The notes beneath the pieces are model-generated. The model did no database searches. It had not been told where the DNA came from and saw only the letters and a list, made by a program, of their open reading frames with translations. Of a stretch of DNA of 49,724 nt, positions 47,283 through 49,724 are shown in pieces. Every line of letters starts with the position of its first letter. The stretch's first letter is position 1. The translations under genes and the position numbers were made by a program. The DNA is taken from the NCBI GenBank assembly GCA_017395245.1, contig JAFPVR010000004.1, positions 1 through 49,724 of the forward strand, read 5' to 3'. The stretch comes from Bacteroidales bacterium. GTDB lineage: Bacteria; Bacteroidota; Bacteroidia; Bacteroidales; WCHB1-69.

Positions 47283-47477
47283 CATTTTTTACCGTAGTAT
47301 CACTCCACACAGGCGGGAATATGCGTGGTACAGGTGCGGAGTGTATTCCGCTATCCGCATTCCACTCTCAACTTTTAACTATATCTTTATCTCATCCCTC
47401 TCGCTCTTCGCCACGACGAAGGCACTACAGCTGAACCACCACCTTCATCCGGTGCCACCTCCACGGGAGGCTGTTTC

Positions 47478-48926
47478 TTAACTATAAAACAAGTCATCCA
47501 TAGTGACTTCATTCTGGACTACTTGAGAATATTTGTTTCGTTTCAACCCATAGGTTGTTATCAGTGTGGTGTGCAGCGATTTGCGCGTTCCTGTGACTGC
47601 CCTGAATGTTTCTTTGCGCGATTTCAGCCGTTCTGCATAATCCTCTGTTATTGCATACATTTCCACCGAGAACTTGGCCTCACAAAGGTTCACCGTTTCG
47701 TCACGTCTGTCAATGACAAGGTCAATCTGCGTTCCTTTGTGTTCTGTACCATTCTTGTCGACAAACGACTTGCAAGCCCACGAGCAGACCTCGCTCAGAA
47801 CACCAGTAATTCCTAATTTCTGTTTTATCTGAGGTACATGATGCAGACACACCTGCTCAAAGGCGTATCCCTGCCAGGCCTGGCGTCGTGGATTGTCTTG
47901 CATGTTGCTCCAGAAACGGGTGTCTTGCCCGTTCGACTTCTCAACAAATTGCAAATGGAAAAGCGAGAAAAGGTCGATGAGCTGGAATATCTGCCCTTGC
48001 TCTTTTTTCCCGAAAGCTGCATATCGTCTTATGAAATCACATTTACACAGGTTGTCGAGCACTTCGGTCAACATTCCACCGTCATCCATTTTCATCGCCT
48101 GAAGAATTTCTTTTCTTTCCATTCCGTGCCGTTTCGTCGCCAACAGTTCCACAACCGAACGATACACCTTCGAATTCTTGAACAGTGAACGGAAAATAAA
48201 ATCATACTCGGTTCGCAAAGCCGCACCCTCATCAAAAAACAGGTGGTCGACATTCTCGTTTAGCGACAGGTTCCCCTCCAACATATCAAGATAATAGGGT
48301 ATGCCCCCCATGGTCATATAAGCTTCCACAATCTGATATCTGTCCCAGTCGATGTTCTTACTCTCGAGGAACTGTTCTGTTTCGCAAAGGTTGAACGGAC
48401 GCAGGTAGATCTGCCTGTTCACCCTCCCGTGCATCCCGCCCTTGTCGCCAATGAATTTCGAAAGCATCCATGTGGTGGCCGAGCCGCATACAATCAGTTT
48501 CAAGCCATCAACGGTCGAAGCCCAACTGTTCCAGAAATAGCTGAAAGCGGATAGGAATCCGGATTTGGGAGTATCCAGCCAAGGCAACTCGTCAAGAAAG
48601 ACAATAATTCTCTCTTTCCCAAGCGATGAAAGATAGTCGCGCAACTGGTTAAACGCCTCATCCCAGTCTTTAGGTTTCTGCCATTTTCTATGCGAGTATC
48701 TTTCTAATTCATTTTTGAAGAGTTTGAGTTGAGTGATGCGGGGCGTCTCAAACGATCCAGTAAAACAAAAGTCAAAATTATTGTCAAAAAACTGTTTGAC
48801 AAGGTATGTTTTTCCCACACGACGGCGTCCGTATATGGCAATAAGTTCAGATTTCGCGGTCTCGCAATACTCCGCAAGAAGATTTTGTTCGAGCTTGCGT
48901 CCTATAATTTTAGTGTTGTATTCCAT
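47478..48926 (-). CDS. AAA ATPase with C-terminal DUF234/nuclease-like domain
   Basis: A 482-residue COG1672-type ATPase. Walker A is AIYGRRRVGKTYLVKQFF (residues about 30-47), Walker B is IIVFLDELPWLDTP, and LIVCGSATTWML is sensor 1. A winged-helix part follows (RKEILQAMKMDDGGMLTEVLDNLCKCDFI). The C-terminal about 150 residues match the DUF234 type and contain GTQIDLVIDRRDETVNLCEAKF, a D-x(n)-E-x-K arrangement as in PD-(D/E)xK nucleases. Cellular role unknown; such genes are frequent in Bacteroidota accessory regions. It has its own promoter. The neighbour upstream on the same strand is the broken Fic gene. Confidence 0.87.
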   Translation of the reverse strand: MEYNTKIIGRKLEQNLLAEYCETAKSELIAIYGRRRVGKTYLVKQFFDNNFDFCFTGSFETPRITQLKLFKNELERYSHRKWQKPKDWDEAFNQLRDYLSSLGKERIIVFLDELPWLDTPKSGFLSAFSYFWNSWASTVDGLKLIVCGSATTWMLSKFIGDKGGMHGRVNRQIYLRPFNLCETEQFLESKNIDWDRYQIVEAYMTMGGIPYYLDMLEGNLSLNENVDHLFFDEGAALRTEYDFIFRSLFKNSKVYRSVVELLATKRHGMERKEILQAMKMDDGGMLTEVLDNLCKCDFIRRYAAFGKKEQGQIFQLIDLFSLFHLQFVEKSNGQDTRFWSNMQDNPRRQAWQGYAFEQVCLHHVPQIKQKLGITGVLSEVCSWACKSFVDKNGTEHKGTQIDLVIDRRDETVNLCEAKFSVEMYAITEDYAERLKSRKETFRAVTGTRKSLHTTLITTYGLKRNKYSQVVQNEVTMDDLFYS

Positions 48927-48952
48927 CTCTTTTCCACTTTTGAATTCGAATG

Positions 48953-48960
48953 CAAAGATA
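48953..48960 (-). promoter_or_regulatory. -7 promoter element for the AAA/DUF234 ATPase
   Basis: TATCTTTG on the minus strand, 27 bases upstream of the ATG. Confidence 0.75.
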
Positions 48961-49062
48961 CAAAAAAATCACGATACCACTTCCGAAACTATATTTTTTT
49001 TACCAAAACGGAGCCGCTATCCGCATCCGGCAGCGATGCACTTGCAAGCCTCCATCCATAAC

Positions 49063-49557
49063 TCACGTGTGTCGTCGCGCTCGATGGCGTCGAAGTGCGG
49101 CCGGAGCGGCAGATGAAGATGTTCCTCCTAATCCCCGTATGAAAGTTCCTGTCCCTCCGATTCCTTCCGTGAATGCCTGGATGCATGATAGCAGAACCAA
49201 TGTCAGCAAGGCCTTCTCGAAAATGTTTTCCTTCCAGTTAATCAGGTCGCAGGTGTCGTATAATGCCTCCCGAATTTGGAACTCGTTGTCAAGCGGGTGG
49301 TAATTGGTGCCCGTGATACCCACACGGCGATGACGGATGCCTTTGTCGACGGAGAGCTCTTTGGTGAGCAACTGATGTATATCCTCTATGTGACTTACGG
49401 ATAGTTCTTGCAGATAATCGGGATTGTCGAGTATGAATCGCAGGGCGTCTTTATGATTCAGCAGCATAACGGCTTCTTCCTTGGTCTTTCCGTTGGCCGT
49501 CTTGCTTTCGCGTAGCAGACGCTCCGTTTCTAATTGGAAAAAACGGAGCATGTCCAC
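49063..49557 (-). pseudogene. Truncated Fic-family protein lacking the catalytic motif
   Basis: A 164-residue open frame. Residues about 7-129 match the Fic family of AMP-transferases (RHRRVGITGTNYHPLDNEFQ, the inhibitory-helix-like SVSHIEDIHQLLTKELSVDKG, FEKALLTLVLLSCIQAF). Normally the stretch after IQAF continues S/T-DGNKRTAR, the catalytic loop. Here it reads TEGIGGTGTFIRGLGG and a low-complexity tail ending RRHRARRHT, so the motif and everything behind it are missing. No other frame restores it. The first codons (MDMLRFF) lie in a short repeat seen twice more upstream. Almost certainly inactive. Confidence 0.8.
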
Positions 49558-49680
49558 CCAGTTGAGGCGGCCAAAACCGTTCGTCAGGAGGGGGTGATTG
49601 CCGCCAAAAAGGGCTGAAAAAACGGAGCATATCCGTTCAATTCGGCAAAAAACGGCAAAAAAAACGGAGCATATCCGTTC
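49538..49680. repeat. Triplicate hairpin-like repeat upstream of the Fic fragment
   Basis: AAAAAACGGAGCATATCCGT plus TC occurs at 49617-49638 and 49659-49680, and a degenerate copy at 49538-49557. On the minus strand each full copy reads AACGGA-TATGC-TCCGTT followed by more T, a terminator-like hairpin, and each contains ATGCTCCGTTTTTT. The remaining bases to 49724 show no gene. Confidence 0.75.
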
Positions 49681-49724
49681 ACCTGTGAGGCCGGATGGGC
49701 CAAAGGGCGCGAAAGCGCACCGAA

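Overview
The window comes from a Bacteroidota chromosome, most likely order Bacteroidales. The evidence is: promoters with the Bacteroidota -7 box TAnnTTTG in front of about 25 transcription units; a full-length type IX secretion (T9SS) translocon gene sprA beside ruvA; one cargo protein with a type B (gliding-associated) and one with a type A-like T9SS sorting domain; a ribosomal protein S16 with a long Ala/Glu tail; and an M64 peptidase. GC is roughly 50% over most of the window, with AT-richer islands (about 13.3-15.6 kb and inside the restriction gene). No species can be named.

Layout. 1-1.0 kb: 3' end of tuf and tRNA-Trp, both closed by hairpins, without the usual secE-nusG. 1.0-6.2 kb: a polysaccharide deacetylase, then a tight run of wbpE-like aminotransferase, wbpD-like acetyltransferase and a T9SS type B cargo. 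6.3-8.1 kb (minus): DUF937 protein, membrane protein, ECF sigma factor. 8.3-12.9 kb: AAA ATPase flanked by 63-bp repeats, galK, VanX-like dipeptidase, ORF6N/PLD-like gene. 13.3-15.5 kb: a candidate independent structured RNA, a small unknown protein, a BspA-like T9SS cargo. 16.2-17.8 kb: sodium/sugar symporter behind a 14-bp tandem repeat. 18.2-29.5 kb (minus): sprA, ruvA, comEC, rimM, rpsP. 29.6-38.5 kb: accessory region with a single-chain type ISP restriction-modification enzyme, a second ORF6N/PLD-like gene, a YoeB-type toxin-antitoxin pair, a small unknown protein and an HU-like protein. 38.7-43.5 kb: secreted endonuclease-like protein, wbpB-like dehydrogenase, mntP, SPOR protein, PlsC-like acyltransferase. 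43.6-49.7 kb: folD, an intact IS4-type insertion sequence, an M64 peptidase, an ATPase with a nuclease-like tail, a broken Fic gene.

Functional links. wbpE, wbpD and wbpB homologues act in consecutive steps of the UDP-diacetamido-glucuronate pathway, which in Porphyromonas gingivalis supplies the sugar used to attach T9SS cargo; here they share the window with sprA and two cargo genes. galK and an SGLT-type symporter may both serve galactose use.

The most unusual material is at the nucleic-acid level. Both ORF6N/PLD-like genes carry perfect inverted repeats of one design (arms of 10-12 bp around a 5-nt AT loop, core GGTCA/TGACC). In one gene these form five exact 42-bp tandem units whose arms differ by paired, compensating substitutions, and a non-coding copy lies next to the other gene. 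A 55-bp element that could fold either as one long hairpin or as two short ones sits just behind the promoter of two unrelated genes. The restriction enzyme gene has palindromes apparently inserted in frame, an AT-rich recognition segment, and a 111-bp rod-like hairpin in its leader. Many other small palindromes and heptamer, 14-, 22- and 63-bp repeats fill the intergenic spaces. All structures were paired by eye; none was computed.
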